Positions 4,383-5,604 of a stretch of DNA of 5,604 bases are shown here, piece after piece (within the stretch, counting starts at the first letter, position 1; each line of letters starts with the position of its first letter). The stretch lies in the NCBI GenBank assembly GCA_015233285.1, contig JADFYA010000004.1, forward strand, positions 29,059 through 34,662, in the 5' to 3' direction. The stretch is from Deltaproteobacteria bacterium (GTDB taxonomy: Bacteria > Desulfobacterota > JADFXK01). The position numbers and the translations under genes are program-made. A model generated the notes under the pieces. It saw only the letters and a program-made list of their open reading frames with translations, ran no database searches and was not told the DNA's origin.

Positions 4383-5604
4383 ATGGAATACGAGCCTGTT
4401 ATCGGGCTTGAGGTTCATGCCCAAATGTTGACCTCAAGCAAAATATTCTGCGGTTGCTCCACCCAGTTCGGCGCTGAGCCAAATTCCCTGACCTGCCAGG
4501 TCTGTCTGGGAATGCCCGGGGTATTGCCCGTTCTCAACAAAAGAGTAGTCGAATACGCCACCAAAATGGCTTTAGCCACCGGGTGCGCCATTGCGCCTTA
4601 CAGTCAGTTTGCCCGGAAAAACTATTTCTACCCCGATTTACCCAAGGGATATCAGATCTCTCAATATGAACTGCCGCTGGCCGAGCACGGCCGGGTGGAA
4701 ATCGACACCGATGCCGGGCCGAAACAAATCGGCATTACCCGCATCCATATGGAAGAAGACGCCGGCAAACTCGTTCATGATGACTATAACCCCAAGAGTT
4801 ACGTTGACTTCAATCGGACCGGAACGCCCTTGATTGAAATCGTCAGCGAACCGGACATGAGATCATCCGATGAAGCCGCGGCTTACCTGAAGATATTGCG
4901 GGATATCCTGGTTTACCTGGAGATATGCGACGGCAACATGCAGGAAGGGAGCTTCCGGTGCGACGCCAATGTCTCGCTCCGGCCGGCCGGGACTGAGCCC
5001 TTCGGCACCCGCACCGAGCTTAAGAATATGAATTCCTTTCGTAACGTCCAGCGGGCCATAGAATATGAAATCAGGAGGCAGCGGGCCTTGCTGGAGGACG
5101 GACAGGAAGTTGTTCAGGAAACCAGACTGTGGGACGCGGCCAAGAATGTCACCGTTTCCATGCGGACCAAGGAAGAATCCCACGATTACCGCTACTTCCC
5201 GGACCCTGATCTGGTTCCCATCGTCATAGATGAGGCCTGGATTTCCCGAATCGAACAGACCTTGCCCGAGTTGCCCACCCCCAAGAAGAAGCGTTTCGTG
5301 GACAAATACGGAATCCCGGTTTATGACGCCGGGGTGTTGACCTCATCGAAAACACTGGCTGATTACTTTGAGCGCTGCGTGGACCTGTTCCCGGAGGCTA
5401 AAACGGTCAGCAACTGGGTTATGAGTGAATTACTCCGCGAACTCAAGAACGACGAGCGGGAGATTGAACAATGCCCCGTCACCCCGGAAAACTTAGCCGA
5501 AATGCTGAACATGATCAAGAACGGGGTGATTAGCGGTAAAATTGCCAAAACCGTATTTGAAGAGATGTATCAGACGGGAGACGCCCCCAAATCCATCGTG
5601 GCCA
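4383..5604 (+). CDS. gatB: Aspartyl/glutamyl-tRNA(Asn/Gln) amidotransferase subunit B, 3' end missing
   Basis: GatB is the tRNA-binding and kinase subunit of the cytosolic GatCAB complex. It activates Asp or Glu on misacylated tRNA(Asn) or tRNA(Gln) so that ammonia from GatA can amidate it. 407 codons are open to the right edge; full-length proteins are about 475-480 residues, so roughly 70 C-terminal residues of the tail domain are missing. The N-terminus [11 protein letters not shown] (4-14) is a family signature. Four zinc-type cysteines occur as CGC (C23, C25) and CQVC (C38, C41). Family signatures include [20 protein letters not shown] (76-95), HMEEDAGK (122-129), [17 protein letters not shown] (142-158), RCDANVSLR (192-200), ELKNMNSF (212-219) and [10 protein letters not shown] (268-277). 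E10, H12, E124/E125 and E151 are likely phosphorylation-site metal ligands. The start is supported by AAGGA 6 nt upstream. gatA and gatC do not precede it. Confidence 0.97.
   Translation, partial: MEYEPVIGLEVHAQMLTSSKIFCGCSTQFGAEPNSLTCQVCLGMPGVLPVLNKRVVEYATKMALATGCAIAPYSQFARKNYFYPDLPKGYQISQYELPLAEHGRVEIDTDAGPKQIGITRIHMEEDAGKLVHDDYNPKSYVDFNRTGTPLIEIVSEPDMRSSDEAAAYLKILRDILVYLEICDGNMQEGSFRCDANVSLRPAGTEPFGTRTELKNMNSFRNVQRAIEYEIRRQRALLEDGQEVVQETRLWDAAKNVTVSMRTKEESHDYRYFPDPDLVPIVIDEAWISRIEQTLPELPTPKKKRFVDKYGIPVYDAGVLTSSKTLADYFERCVDLFPEAKTVSNWVMSELLRELKNDEREIEQCPVTPENLAEMLNMIKNGVISGKIAKTVFEEMYQTGDAPKSIVA

Overview
The window is about half G+C and is mostly conserved housekeeping and metabolic genes. 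The gene set points to an anaerobic or sulfidic bacterium: a System II cytochrome c maturation pair (ResB plus CcsA/ResC), a Thi4 thiazole synthase of the sulfide-using, archaeal-like type, and an Asp/Glu-tRNA amidotransferase subunit. A Desulfobacterota (deltaproteobacterial-type) host would fit, but this is inferred from gene content only.

Layout. (1) The 5' part of a minus-strand gene for an RNase H-fold (DEDD-type) nuclease starts at a TTG at 457 and runs off the left edge. (2) A 381-bp divergent region (458-838) holds candidate promoters for both directions, a 9-bp tandem repeat and a cluster of small hairpins before resB. (3) resB (839-2197) and ccsA (2230-3081) form a tight two-gene operon. 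Their products together make the membrane machine that carries heme outward and attaches it to apocytochromes c. (4) A 325-bp gap (3082-3406) is bounded by two arrays of a related 14-bp unit in opposite orientation. Between the arrays lie a candidate promoter and stem-forming sequence, which would give thi4 a leader of about 210 nt. (5) thi4 (3407-4192) has a histidine where suicidal Thi4 enzymes have the sulfur-donor cysteine. (6) A 190-bp gap holds two hairpins and a doubtful 57-codon open frame. (7) gatB starts at 4383 and runs off the right edge with 407 codons visible.

The only evident functional partnership is resB-ccsA. thi4 and gatB point the same way but belong to separate pathways (thiamine precursor synthesis and tRNA-dependent amidation). 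gatA and gatC are not visible. I see no defence system, phage, CRISPR array, RNA gene or transposase. The least explained stretch is 3083-3382, the ccsA-thi4 gap with its inverted 14-bp-period arrays.
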